Of a stretch of DNA of 64,000 nucleotides, positions 39,038 to 48,699 are shown in pieces. The notes under the pieces are model-generated. The model did no database searches. It was not told the DNA's origin and saw only the letters and a program-made list of their open reading frames with translations. Source of the stretch: JACRCT01 sp049841135 (GTDB lineage Bacteria > Myxococcota > Myxococcia > Myxococcales > UBA5297); the NCBI GenBank assembly GCA_049841135.1, contig JASGHK010000004.1:1240001-1304000 (forward strand), in the 5' to 3' direction. The position numbers and the translations under genes are program-made. The first letter of the stretch is position 1. Every line of letters begins with the position of its first letter.

Positions 39038-40305
39038 GCCGCCTCTCCCTGTCCCTGGCCCTGCCCCGGCTTGGCTGCAGCTTCGGGCTCGGCGGCGTCC
39101 TGCTGGGCCAGCTCGCAGAAGAGCTTGACCAGCTCGGGGTCGGGCTCGGCGCCCTTCTGCTGGCGGAAGAAGTCGCAGAACGACTCCTCGAGCGGGCGCT
39201 CCGCGCGGGTCGCGGCGCTGCCGCTCGGAGCGAGCCGCGTCTCCTCGGTGACGCGGCGGATGCGGACCAGCTCCGGCCGGGCCTTGCGCAGCTCGTGGAC
39301 CTCGCCGATGTCGAGCTTGCCGTGCACCGCCAGGTCGATCCACGCGCCGGCGTCCCGCTCGCTCTGGCACCAGGCCAGGGCCTGGGCGAAGCCCTCCACC
39401 GCGTCCCAGACCGTGAGCCGTCGCCCCTTCTTGAGCGGCAGGATCTGGACCTGAGCCTTCTTGCGCGGCTCGGCGTCGATGAGCACCACCGACTTCTCCT
39501 GGCCGGCCTCGTCGAAGCTGCAGGCCATGGGCGAGCCCGAGTACCGCGCGACGCACGGTGCCCCGCGGATCTCCTGCGGCCGGTGCAGGTGACCCAGGGC
39601 GACGTAGTGCGCGCCCTTGGGGAAGGCCTTAGCGGGCACGGCGCAGGCGCCGCCCAGCTGGATGGGACGCTCGGAGCCGGACTCCTGCCCCTCGGTCACG
39701 AAGAGGTGGGTGGCGACGAGGTTGACGGTGTTGCGGCGGAAGTTCTTCGACAGCTCGCGCAGCAGCCGGGCGAGGTGGTCGGCGTAGGCCGCCTGCTGCG
39801 CCTTCTCGTCGAGCGAGGCCGCGAGGACGGTGCGCAGCCGTGCCTCGGACGGGTACGGCAGCGCGGCCAGGCAGACCCCGTGCGGCACGCCGGGGATCCC
39901 CAGCTCGAGGAAGGCCGGGCCGCTCGCCACCCGCCGGACCAGGAACGGCCGCTCGTCCTGGACCGGCAGGACGTCGCCCGGCAGGCCGAGCAGGCTGATG
40001 CCGTAGCGGTCGGCCAGCGGCGCGGCGGCGACCAGGCGCTCGGGGCTGTCGTGGTTGCCGGCGATGACCACCACCGCCCGCCGCCCGCCGTGCGACATGT
40101 CTTCGATGGCGTCGTAGAAGAGCTTCTCGGCCGCGGAGGGCGGGTTGACGGTGTCGAAGACGTCGCCCGTCACCAGCAGCAGGTCGACGCGGTGCTCGTC
40201 GAGCAAGGCCGCGATTTCACCCAGCAATTCGCGCTGCTCGTCGACCCGATCGCGCTCCTCGAGCGGGCGTCCCAGGTGCCAGTCGGAGGTGTGGAGGATG
40301 CGCAT
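39034..40305 (-). CDS. sbcD: SbcD, Mre11-like exonuclease subunit
   Basis: Calcineurin-like phosphoesterase that cuts DNA in the SbcCD complex. The start MRILHTSDWHLGRPLEERDR at 40305 has GGGAGAACGACGG upstream; an in-frame ATG 15 codons earlier is less likely. Metal-binding motifs are all visible: DWHLG, VTGDVFDT, IAGNHDSPERL, ATHLFV and ALGHLHRPQ. The C-terminal capping region (~residues 290-423) ends in a Gln/Gly/Glu-rich tail (KPGQGQGQGEAA). Length 423 residues is normal. It shares four bases with sbcC. Confidence 0.95.
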   Translation of the reverse strand: MRILHTSDWHLGRPLEERDRVDEQRELLGEIAALLDEHRVDLLLVTGDVFDTVNPPSAAEKLFYDAIEDMSHGGRRAVVVIAGNHDSPERLVAAAPLADRYGISLLGLPGDVLPVQDERPFLVRRVASGPAFLELGIPGVPHGVCLAALPYPSEARLRTVLAASLDEKAQQAAYADHLARLLRELSKNFRRNTVNLVATHLFVTEGQESGSERPIQLGGACAVPAKAFPKGAHYVALGHLHRPQEIRGAPCVARYSGSPMACSFDEAGQEKSVVLIDAEPRKKAQVQILPLKKGRRLTVWDAVEGFAQALAWCQSERDAGAWIDLAVHGKLDIGEVHELRKARPELVRIRRVTEETRLAPSGSAATRAERPLEESFCDFFRQQKGAEPDPELVKLFCELAQQDAAEPEAAAKPGQGQGQGEAA

Positions 40306-40476
40306 CCGTCGTTCTCCCGCGCCCCTGTTGGTATCACAGGGGTCCGACATCGGCGCGGGCTGGTTTCGGCGCTTCTCGGCGCTTCTCGGCGTTTCGGAGG
40401 GGACCGCCTCAATGCTCGAGGCCGCCCTCCTCTCTTCGAGGAAGGCGGCCCCGGGTTCAGTGGACCTCGTTGCCGA

Positions 40477-43032
40477 CTACCTGCAGACGCCGGCGATGCA
40501 CACCTGGCCCGCCGCGCAGTCGGCGTTGGTGGCGCAGGCGCTGGAGGCCGGCATGCAGCAGCCGCCGCCGGTGGCGCAGACGCCCGCCGAGCCGTTGGAG
40601 ACGTAGTCCGCCTCGCAGGTCAGGCCGCTGGCCGTGAGCGAACCGCACTTGCCGCCGGCGGCCTCGCACGAGAGCTCGCAGATGCCGGCGATGCAGTACT
40701 GGCCGGCGGCGCAGTCGGAGTCCGCGGCGCAGCCGGGGGTGACGGGCATGCAGCAGCCGCCGCCTGCGGCGCAGAAGCCGGCCGAGCCATCGGAGACGAA
40801 GCCGGCCTCGCAGGTCACGCCGGTCGCGGTGACCGCACCGCAATGGCCGCCCACGGCCTCGCAGGTCAGCGCGCACTCGCCGCTGAGGCACACCTGGCCC
40901 AGCAGGCAGTCGGAGTCGGAGGCGCAGGTCGCGGTCGCCGGCGTGCAGCAGCTGCCGCCGATGGCGCAGGTGCCGGCGGCGCCGTTGGCGACGTAGCCCG
41001 CCTCGCAGAGGACGCCCGCGGCGGTCAGCGAGCCGCACTTGCCGCCGGCGGCCTCGCAGGTCTGGCCCAGGGCGACGCAGAAGCCGGCGACGCAGGCCTC
41101 GCCGGCCGCGCAGTCGGCGTCGGCCGAGCAGGCCGAGCCGGCCTGGCACAGGCCGCTGTTGCAGGTCTCGCCCGCCGCGCAGACCGCGCCGCACGCGCCG
41201 CAGTGGGCCGAGTTGTAGGCGAGGTCGACGCAGACGCCAGAGCACAGGGTCTGGCCGGCGGCGCAGCCGCCCTGGCACAGGCCGTTGACGCAGACCTTGC
41301 CCGCGACGCAGTCGGCGTCGGCGGAGCAGGTGATGAAGGACGGCACGCAGCAGCCGGCGCCGACGCCGCAGAAGCCGGCGGAGCCGTTGGCCACCATGCC
41401 CGCCGGGCAGGTCAGGCCGGCCGAGGTCAGGGAGGCGCACTGGCCGCCGGCGGCCTCGCAAGAGAGCTCGCAGACACCGGCGAAGCAGAGCATGGCCGAG
41501 CCGCAGTCGGCGTCGGTGAGGCAGCCGGTGGTCTTGGGCGTGCAGCAGCCGCCGCCGGCGAAGCAGACGCCGGCGGAGCCGTTGGACTCGTAGCCCGGGT
41601 CGCAGAGCACGCCGGCCGCGGTGAGCGCACCGCACTTGCCACCCGCGGCTTCACACGAGACCTGGCACTGGCCACTGACGCAGGCCTCGCCCGCCGGGCA
41701 CTCGCTGTCGACGCCGCAGGTGGTGGTGGAGGGCATGCAGCAGCCGCCGCCGGGGGCGCAGGAGCCGGCCGAGCCGTTGGCCACGAAGCCCGCGGGGCAG
41801 TCGACGCCGGCCGCGGTGAGCGCGCCGCAGGTGCCGCCCGCCTGCTGGCAGGTCAGCGCGGAGCCGGTGCACTTGCCGTTGACGCAGGCCTGGCCGGCGG
41901 GGCAATCGGTGTCGGCGGCGCAGGTGGCGGAGCCGACGCAGACGCCGGCGCTGCAGACGGTGCCGGCGGCGCAAGCCAGGCCGCAGGCGCCGCAGTTGGC
42001 GGAGCTGGACTGCAGGTCGACGCAGTACCCGGCGCACAGGGTCTGGCCGGCGGCGCAGCTGTACTCGCACTTGCCGTTGACGCAGGCCTGGCCGGCGGCG
42101 CAGCCGACATTGCTGGAGCAGCCGACGGGCTGGCACTTGCCGGTGGTGGCATCGACCGCGAAGCCCTGGTTGCAGGTGCAGGTGCCGTCGGCGTTGCAGG
42201 TGCCCCAGATCGAGGAGACGAGGTCGCTGCCGTTGCAGGTCTGGTTCATGCCCGGCGTGCAGCCGGTCTTCTTGACGCAGTCGCCGTCGAGGCAGGCCAG
42301 GCCCGGAGCGCACTCGGAGTCGGCGGTGCAGGCGGTCTTCTGGCACTTGCCGCTGGAGTCGAGGACGCGGCCGGCGGCGCAGGTGCAGGTGCCGTTGTCC
42401 TCGCAGTGTCCCCAGAGCGAGGAGATGGCCGGGTCGGCGTTGCAGGTCTGGTCGCGGCCCGGAGTGCAGACGCCCTTCTTCTTGCAGACGCCGGCGACGC
42501 AGGCCTCGTCGGTCTTGCAGTCGCTGTCGGCGGCGCAGCCCGCCTTGGCGGCGGCCTGGTAGCGGGTGAAGTGGCGGACCTTGACGCTGATGATCGACTT
42601 GGCGGCATCGACGGTGCCGACCAGGGTCGACTTGGTGCCGTCGTCCTCGAGGACCTGGACGTAGAGGTTGGCCGGCTTCTGGGTGCCGGTGAGCTTGTAG
42701 GGGAGCGTCAGGGTCGCGGGGGTGGAGAACGCCGTCTTGGCCGGGCCGAACTCGGCCACCGGGCCCGCGCTCTCGGCGGAGGGCGCGATGGCGTCCTTCT
42801 GGTAAGCGACAGTGATCTTGGTGTCGGCGCCAAGCGCGCCGGCGGGGATGTCCAGCTTGGTGCCGGCGAGGTCGGCGCTATCGGCGGTGGTGACCTCCAC
42901 GGTGCCACCCTGGACGGCCTTGACGTCCTTGGTCACGACGAAGGTCGAGGCGACCTGGTTGCCCGGACATCCAGGCAAACCGGCCAGCGCCAGCACGACC
43001 AAAGCCAGACAGCTTCGAGTCAGGTGCTTCAT
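40477..43032 (-). CDS. Cys-rich repeat lipoprotein with ZU5-like N-terminal domain
   Basis: An 851-residue surface protein. The ATG follows GGGAGGACCGAACTC; the signal peptide ends at the lipobox LPGC. Residues ~25-150 form a beta domain like ZU5 (VKAVQGGTVEVTTADSADL, LDIPAGALGADTKITVAY, FSTPATLTLPYKL). The rest is disulfide-rich: short units like CAADSDCAAGQYCIAGICEL alternate with ~40-residue units like CGSLTAAGVLCEAGYVANG ending GGCC. Six copies of the longer type are visible. Related Cys-rich units recur in myxobacterial exported proteins, where their role is unknown. It lies 86 nt downstream of the FecR gene. Confidence 0.85.
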   Translation of the reverse strand: MKHLTRSCLALVVLALAGLPGCPGNQVASTFVVTKDVKAVQGGTVEVTTADSADLAGTKLDIPAGALGADTKITVAYQKDAIAPSAESAGPVAEFGPAKTAFSTPATLTLPYKLTGTQKPANLYVQVLEDDGTKSTLVGTVDAAKSIISVKVRHFTRYQAAAKAGCAADSDCKTDEACVAGVCKKKGVCTPGRDQTCNADPAISSLWGHCEDNGTCTCAAGRVLDSSGKCQKTACTADSECAPGLACLDGDCVKKTGCTPGMNQTCNGSDLVSSIWGTCNADGTCTCNQGFAVDATTGKCQPVGCSSNVGCAAGQACVNGKCEYSCAAGQTLCAGYCVDLQSSSANCGACGLACAAGTVCSAGVCVGSATCAADTDCPAGQACVNGKCTGSALTCQQAGGTCGALTAAGVDCPAGFVANGSAGSCAPGGGCCMPSTTTCGVDSECPAGEACVSGQCQVSCEAAGGKCGALTAAGVLCDPGYESNGSAGVCFAGGGCCTPKTTGCLTDADCGSAMLCFAGVCELSCEAAGGQCASLTSAGLTCPAGMVANGSAGFCGVGAGCCVPSFITCSADADCVAGKVCVNGLCQGGCAAGQTLCSGVCVDLAYNSAHCGACGAVCAAGETCNSGLCQAGSACSADADCAAGEACVAGFCVALGQTCEAAGGKCGSLTAAGVLCEAGYVANGAAGTCAIGGSCCTPATATCASDSDCLLGQVCLSGECALTCEAVGGHCGAVTATGVTCEAGFVSDGSAGFCAAGGGCCMPVTPGCAADSDCAAGQYCIAGICELSCEAAGGKCGSLTASGLTCEADYVSNGSAGVCATGGGCCMPASSACATNADCAAGQVCIAGVCR

Positions 43033-43118
43033 GAGTTCGGTCCTCCCAGTGATTCGTTGTTGTCGGCCCATGAATGGCGCGTCGGCCGGCCTACCTTCAC
43101 GCCACGAACAGCAAGCAG

Positions 43119-44960
43119 CTATCGGCTTGATTTCTCGAGCGTTTCCTTCGCCTGCGCGGCGAACTTCCCGGCGGGGAACCGGTCCAGGTAGCGCAGCAGG
43201 CGCTCGCGGGCAGCGGCGGCGTGGCCGAGCCGGGCATCGCAGAGGGCGGCCCCGAACCAGGCCTCCTCGGCCTCGGCGCCACGCGGGTTGGCGTCGAGCA
43301 GCCTCTGGTAGTCGGCGAGCGCGGCGGCACAGTCTCCCGAGTCGCGCTCGAGGTCGGCGCGGATGCGCAGCACCAGGCGGGCGCGCTCGCTCGCGGGGTA
43401 GGCCGACAAGAAGAGGTTGGCCTCGGCCAGCGAACGCTTCACGTCGCCCAGCGCCAGGGAGGCTTCGACCGCGGACAGGTCCACCTCGTGCCGCAGGTCG
43501 CCGCTGGGGAAGCGCAGGCGGTAGGCGCCGAAAGCCGCCATGGCGCCGGACGGGTCCTTCAGCGAGCGGTGCCGCAGCTGGCCCAGCTCGTAGAGGCTGA
43601 GCGCCCCGAAGCGGTCGTCGCGGCGCGAGAGCGAGTCGAAGGCCGCCGCCGCTTCGGCAAAGCGCCCGTCGCGCGACAGCCGCAGCGCCTGGGCGTAGAG
43701 CGCGTCGGGGCCGGGCGGGGGCGGGACCGGCGCCAGCTCAGGCGAAGCTGCTACCGACGGGACCGGCGCTGGAATCGGCGCAGCCTCCGCCGGTCCATCC
43801 ATTCCATCGCGTCCATCTCGTCCATCCAGTCCATCCGGTCCATGTCGCGGCGAGGCCACCACCGAGGCCGACGGCGACCGTACGCCAGGCGGGGACTTGA
43901 GAGCCGGCTCGGGCTCGGGCGTGGGCGCCGCCTCCGGCGCAGGCGCCGCCGCCCCTGCTGCCGGCCGGTGCAGGGCCACGCGCACCTCGCCCCGAGGCTC
44001 CACCGTGACCGCGCGTTCGATGACCTCGCCCTTCTCAGACCGGGCGGTCACCGTGTGCGACCGAGCCGGCGTCCACCACTGGATGGGCGGGCGCCCCAGC
44101 ACGACTCCGTCGGCCTCCACCTGCAGGCCAGGGTCACCGTCGACCACGATCCGCCCTTCCTGGCCGCCGCGACGGGTGAGCCCGCGGAGCGTGGACTCGT
44201 CGGCGGGCGGCGGGCAGCGCTCGATCTTGCGCGAGGCGCTCGTCCAGCACTGGCCTGCGCTCACCTCTTGGTCCGCGCCGGAGGCGGAGGCAATCCGCAC
44301 CTGTCCTTCGCCGACCCGGACCGCGACGCCATCGCCCGACTCCACCGCGAAGAGCGTGCCCAGTACCTCGATGCTCGCGTTCCGGGCGACGACCGACAGA
44401 CGCCGTCCGGGCGCGGGCTTAGCGACGGTCGCCACCAGCGAGCCGCGCTCCAGCCGAATCTCGTTGCCCGTGGCGGCCGAGACGAACCTCACCTCGGTGC
44501 CTTCGCCGAGCAACAACCCCGAATCCTCGAAGACGCGCACGTGGGCCCGAGCGCCCATCCCCGTCCGGAGAGAAGTCCCCGAAGCCAGCTCCTCGCCGAC
44601 GCCAGCCGGGCCCCAAGAGTCTTCCCCGCCACCGCTGGCGCTGACCTCTCCCGAAGCCAGCGTCAGCGTCGCCCAGCTCTGCGCGAACTCGGGGACCACC
44701 GGTTCCGCGACCGGCGACGGTCGCAAGAAGAGCCCCAGCAACAGGCCGCACAGCGCCGCCGGCACCGTCAGCCACAGCCAGCCGCGTCCCGTCGCTCTCG
44801 ACGCGCGCACGCCGGCCCAGACCCGCTCCCGGGACTCGCTGGTCGGCTCGCGCTGGTGCACGGCGGGCGCGAGGAGGCTGGCCAGGGCCTGGTGCTCGGC
44901 CGAGCCATCGCCACCTTCGGAGAGCCGCCGCGGCGGTCCCGCTTTGTCGTTCGGCCCCAT
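43119..44960 (-). CDS. FecR-domain membrane protein with collagen-like stretch and TPR repeats
   Basis: A 613-residue protein starting 3 nt after the sigma gene, as expected for an anti-sigma partner. A ~58-residue cytoplasmic segment precedes one membrane helix (WLWLTVPAALCGLLLGLFLR). The periplasmic FecR domain spans ~95-240 (LASGEVSASGGGEDSWGPAG, SLVATVAKPAPGRRLSVVA, SIEVLGTLFAVESGDGVAVR). A Pro/Ala-rich linker contains six Gly-X-Y triplets (GPDGLDGRDGRDGMDGPA). The C-terminal ~180 residues are tetratricopeptide-like (ALYAQALRLSRDGRFAEAAA, AALADYQRLLDANPRGAEAE). Fused FecR-TPR proteins are known in Myxococcota. The signal sensed is unknown. Confidence 0.87.
   Translation of the reverse strand: MGPNDKAGPPRRLSEGGDGSAEHQALASLLAPAVHQREPTSESRERVWAGVRASRATGRGWLWLTVPAALCGLLLGLFLRPSPVAEPVVPEFAQSWATLTLASGEVSASGGGEDSWGPAGVGEELASGTSLRTGMGARAHVRVFEDSGLLLGEGTEVRFVSAATGNEIRLERGSLVATVAKPAPGRRLSVVARNASIEVLGTLFAVESGDGVAVRVGEGQVRIASASGADQEVSAGQCWTSASRKIERCPPPADESTLRGLTRRGGQEGRIVVDGDPGLQVEADGVVLGRPPIQWWTPARSHTVTARSEKGEVIERAVTVEPRGEVRVALHRPAAGAAAPAPEAAPTPEPEPALKSPPGVRSPSASVVASPRHGPDGLDGRDGRDGMDGPAEAAPIPAPVPSVAASPELAPVPPPPGPDALYAQALRLSRDGRFAEAAAAFDSLSRRDDRFGALSLYELGQLRHRSLKDPSGAMAAFGAYRLRFPSGDLRHEVDLSAVEASLALGDVKRSLAEANLFLSAYPASERARLVLRIRADLERDSGDCAAALADYQRLLDANPRGAEAEEAWFGAALCDARLGHAAAARERLLRYLDRFPAGKFAAQAKETLEKSSR
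43794..43843. repeat. 9-nt minisatellite inside the FecR gene
   Basis: About six units of 9 nt with the pattern TCCATCNNG on the plus strand encode the collagen-like Gly-X-Y run on the minus strand. The multiple-of-three period preserves the frame if copy number changes. Confidence 0.65.
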
Positions 44961-44963
44961 GCG

Positions 44964-45581
44964 TCACCCACTCACAGCGACGTCGTGCTTCTCGTCCGGC
45001 AAGAGCTCGCGCGCCAGGCTCGCGAACTCCTTGCGCGCGTAGAACAGCCGCGTCCACACCGTCTCCACCTTGCAGCCCACCCGCTCCGCAATCTCCTCGC
45101 CGGAGAGGTTCTCCAGCTCGTAGAGCGCGAAGACCTCCCGCTTCATCGGCGACATCCGCGCCAGCACCCGGCCCACGCTCTCCTCGGCGTCGCGCTGGCC
45201 CAGGGCGGTCTCGGGCGTCGGTGCGGGCGGCAGCGCGAAGGGCAGGACGCGTCCAGCCAGCTCGCGCAGCCCTTCGCGGAAGCGGCGGCGACGATGGCGG
45301 TCGCTGACCACGTTGGCGACGACGCGGTACAGCCAGGTCGTGAAGCGCCCGTGCCGGAAGTCTCCGATCTTCTTGAAGACCACCACGAAGACCTCCTGGC
45401 AGGTGTCGTCGACCTCGCTCGCCGGCGTTCCCAGCCGCCTCGCCACCCGGTGCACGAACGCGTAGTGCTCGTCGAAAAGCTCCCGCCAGGCGCGCTCGTC
45501 GCCGGCCCGGCATCGCGCGAAAAGCTCAGCGCGGTCGGGGACTTCCTCGTCCTGGGCGGCCGCACCTTGCATGTCCATCAA
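44964..45581 (-). CDS. ECF RNA polymerase sigma factor
   Basis: A 205-residue sigma-70-family factor of the extracytoplasmic type. Region 2 reads WRELFDEHYAFVHRVARRLG, DDTCQEVFVVVFKKIGDFRH and TWLYRVVANVVSDRHRRRR. Region 4 is LARMSPMKREVFALYELENL then SGEEIAERVGCKVETVWTRL. It starts a sigma-FecR-lipoprotein cluster, and the FecR protein encoded next is its likely membrane regulator. No TonB receptor is adjacent, unlike iron-type systems. Autoregulation is plausible, but I could not identify a promoter. Confidence 0.93.
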   Translation of the reverse strand: MMDMQGAAAQDEEVPDRAELFARCRAGDERAWRELFDEHYAFVHRVARRLGTPASEVDDTCQEVFVVVFKKIGDFRHGRFTTWLYRVVANVVSDRHRRRRFREGLRELAGRVLPFALPPAPTPETALGQRDAEESVGRVLARMSPMKREVFALYELENLSGEEIAERVGCKVETVWTRLFYARKEFASLARELLPDEKHDVAVSG

Positions 45582-45611
45582 CCCTTGAATGGCGCCTGGC
45601 GGCTCGAACCT

Positions 45612-46616
45612 TCACGGCACCCGTCGGGCGAGGCCCAGCGACAGTCCCACCTCGAAGGGGGTCGCCAGGACCGGAGCCATCGCGCCCTCGGCGAGGATCT
45701 CGTCGCCGGCCACCCCGGAGGCGGTCAGCAGCGCCCGCAGCTCGAAGCGGGCCGGCAGACGGAGGGCCAGGAGCGCGAACAGGCCGCCCAGGAAGCCGTC
45801 GGCGTGCGCGGACTGGTAGCGGAAGAGGTCCGGATTCTCCGCGGTGTTCTTGGCCCAGACCCAGGTGCCGCGCCAGCCGAGCTGGAGGCCGCCGCAGAAG
45901 GCCAGATCTTCGCCCCTGCAGTAACCACCCATCAGCGCCGCCGAGGCCCGCAAGTCCTGGACTTGGCCCGTCTGGTCCGGCCGGTCGGGTCCGCGCTTGG
46001 CGGTGATGAGGCGATCTTCGGGCGCAAAGACCTGTGCGCGGGCGCCGGCCAGCAGCCAGGAGCGCCGCGCGGTCACGTCGAGCGCGCCGCCGACTCTCCA
46101 GGACGCCTTGGGGGGACCGAAGAACCCGCCGGCGCCGCTGGCGGAGAGGCCCACCGACCAGTCGATGGGAGTGGGCGGCGGGGCTTCGGGCTCGGGCACT
46201 GGCACCCGGACCACCGGAGGCTTCGGCTCGGCCACCGTCGCCGGGTCGATCGACTGCGGCCGGCCCTTCCAGTCGATGTCCTGCAGGTAGCGCTCGACGA
46301 TGGCGGCGCAGGAGACGAAGAACGCGGCGTCCGGGCCAGACTCCGTCGTTGGCACCGCGCGCTGGAGGACCTGCTCTCCGCGTCGCTCGACGATGAGCTC
46401 CCAGGCGCCCTCGGCCGCTGGGGCGAGCCCCACCACCAGGTCTTCTTCGCCCGCTCGAGCGCTGCCGGCGACGACGCGCACGGCCGGCATCCGCTCGGTG
46501 AGCGCGGACGAGACCCTCTCGGCCACTCCGTCGCCCGCCGCGCGCACCACGAGCGCCGGCGGCAGGTCGGCGGCCGAGGCGATCGCGAAGACGGCGATGA
46601 GTGCGGCGGTGAACAC
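45612..46616 (-). CDS. Exported beta-rich protein of unknown function
   Basis: A 334-residue protein with a signal peptide after a GTG start (FTAALIAVFAIASAADLPPA). The N-terminal half resembles a small alpha/beta domain (LVVRAAGDGVAERVSSALTE, WELIVERRGEQVLQRAVPTT). After a Pro-rich linker (PVPEPEAPPPTPIDW), the C-terminal half has alternating strands (VGLSASGAGGFFGPPKASWR, LQLGWRGTWVWAKNTAENPD, FEVGLSLGLARRVP) suggesting an outer-membrane barrel of about eight strands. I do not recognise a family. It lies between the pseudokinase and the sigma factor genes with short spacers, so it is probably in their operon. Confidence 0.7.
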   Translation of the reverse strand: MFTAALIAVFAIASAADLPPALVVRAAGDGVAERVSSALTERMPAVRVVAGSARAGEEDLVVGLAPAAEGAWELIVERRGEQVLQRAVPTTESGPDAAFFVSCAAIVERYLQDIDWKGRPQSIDPATVAEPKPPVVRVPVPEPEAPPPTPIDWSVGLSASGAGGFFGPPKASWRVGGALDVTARRSWLLAGARAQVFAPEDRLITAKRGPDRPDQTGQVQDLRASAALMGGYCRGEDLAFCGGLQLGWRGTWVWAKNTAENPDLFRYQSAHADGFLGGLFALLALRLPARFELRALLTASGVAGDEILAEGAMAPVLATPFEVGLSLGLARRVP

Positions 46617-46660
46617 GGGCCGCAGAGGCTATCAAGTTCCCGGACGGCCCGCGTCGCCGT

Positions 46661-48623
46661 CTACGGGATGGCGATCTCCGGCTTGGTGCCCGCCGAGACG
46701 TCCTTGTTGAAGCGCAGCGGCGCTCCGGTTCGCTCGCCAACGCGGGCGGTGTAGCTCAGCCAGTCGCCGTCGGCGACCTGGAAGTCCTCTTCCCACTTCT
46801 GGCCGTCGACCTCGACCATGGCGCGGTGAGTGCCCTCGTAGACGTTGAAGCGCTTCTCGAGCGGCGCCACCCCGATGACCTTGCGGTCGAGCCAGAATCT
46901 TGGCGCCCACCGGCGCATGGAAGCCGATGGAGCCGACGCCGATGCGGATGTCGGCGTGCGTGGTCCCGCTGGTGGCCACCTCGACGTCGCGCGTCACCCG
47001 GATGCCCATCGAGGCGTTGACCAGCGTCAGCTTGTGCTTGCCGGCGAGGACGCTGGCCGTGGTCGGGGTGCGGCCAAGCGAACGGGTGCCGATGAAGGCC
47101 TCCACCTCCGGCACCGAGAAGACCTCCAGCGACGGCATCTCAATCCCCGGCAGGCCCTTGCCCTCACTGGGGACGACGGGGGCCTCGCCCGTGGGCGACG
47201 CCGACGGCGTCTTGGTCCCGGCGGCGACCGCTGGAGTTGGCGGCGTGGGAGTCGGCGAAGGCGTGGGCTCCGGCGGCTTCGCGGCGACCGCGGGCACCGT
47301 CCCGGCCTGCGCGGCCGGCTGGGCGACACTCGGGGTCGGGGTGGGAGTCGGCGTGGGCGGCGCGGTCAGCGGCTCGAGCGCGGGCGGCAAGTCGGCCGGC
47401 CGCTGCACCTCGACCTTGAGCGGCGCGCGTGGACGCGTCGCGCCATCGTCCACCGCCAGCTTCGGCGGTGCCTGCAGGTCGCGGGCGATCCAGCCGGCGA
47501 CGCCACCGATGGCCAAGCAGAGGACCGCCGTCGCCACGATGGGCCAGAGAGAGCGAGGAGCGGCCTGCGGCGCCCCGGCCCCCTGCCCCTTCGACGGCGT
47601 CGCCGCCGCCGGGCGCGGCCGCGGCACGGGGACCACGACCTGGGCCCGCGCCGGGGCCGGCGGCGAGCTCATCGGCAGCGGCGGCGGCGTGCTCGCCAGT
47701 CCCCGGGCTTCGACGAGCGCTTGCTCGACCAGCCTCTTCTGCGCCGTGGCGATCGGGTCGCCGACGAACTGCTGCCCGAGCCACTCGCCATACTGCGCCG
47801 TCGTCGCGAGCTCCACCGCGGCTTCGATCGCCTCGCGCAGCGCCAGCGCCGTCGGGTAGCGGTCGGTGCCCTTCTTCGCGGTCGCCCGCTCGATCACCGG
47901 CCGCAGCTTCTCCGGGATGCGCGGGTTGTCGAGCGCCAGCTCGGCGTTGACGATGGCCTTGTCCGGGTCGGGCGCGTCCTGGAACGGGACCTGGCCGGTG
48001 AGCGCCTCCCAGAGCACCAGGCCCAGGAGGTAGATGTCGGTCTGGGGCGTCGAGGCCGCGCGCCCGCCGAGGATCTGCTCGGGCGCCGAGTACTTGCGCC
48101 GCCCGGGGACGCGCTTGCCGCCGGCCTCGGTGGGGGCCACGCTGAGCGCGCCGTAGCCGGTCACCATGGTGACGCCGCTGTAGCTCGACATCAGCGTCTC
48201 GGGCCGCAGGTCGCCGTGGACGAGCGGGATCCCCTCCTCGTTCGCCGCCAGGTGGGCGTAGTGCACGCCGGTGGCCGCGTCGGCGACGACCCGTGCGGCC
48301 ATGGCCGGGTTGAGCCGCACCGCGCGGGTGAGGACGCGCCGCAGCGGCTCGCCGTTGGCGAAGGCCGTGGCCCGGGCGAGGCCGCGCTTGACCTCGACCA
48401 GGCCCAGCACCTTGAGGATGGAAGGATGCTCGAGCCCGGCGGCGCGGTCGGTCTCCTTGCGCAGCCGCAGGAGCGCCTCGGGGTCGTCGAGGGTCTTGCG
48501 CGGCACCGGCAGGAGCACGACGGGCACGAGGGCAGGGCCATCGACGCGGATGCCCAGCAGGGCGCGAGAGCCGGTCCCCGAGTTCAGGGGGCCGACCACG
48601 GAGATTCGGGCGGAAGCAGACAT
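46661..48623 (-). CDS. Membrane pseudokinase with PEGA-like domains (frameshifted)
   Basis: A Ser/Thr-kinase-fold protein lacking key catalytic residues. The beta-3 lysine site reads ALVPVVLLPV with no lysine. The catalytic loop is HGDLRPETLM, keeping Asp but losing the usual Arg and Asn. The DFG motif is replaced by GYG (VTGYGALSVAP). The APE segment is YSAPEQILGG. After the kinase domain come a Pro-rich region, a membrane helix (LWPIVATAVLCLAIGGVAGW), a long Pro/Thr/Ala linker and two PEGA-like beta units. The frame breaks at 46895-46899, where GAATC changed to GATC restores PVGAKIWLDRKVIGVAPLEK and a 653-residue protein. It may be a signalling scaffold. Confidence 0.8.
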
Positions 48624-48699
48624 GGCCCAGATGGTACGACCACCTGGGCGCCTGCCCAATTTCTTGCCCTCGACCGCTTCGGCCGGGAGGGCCGGCAGC

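Noticed and set aside
39295..46754. Two plus-strand open frames of about 1,300 and 1,180 codons across the sbcD to sigma-factor region
   Set aside because: Low-complexity shadows antisense to genes with recognisable families; no start or ribosome-site support.
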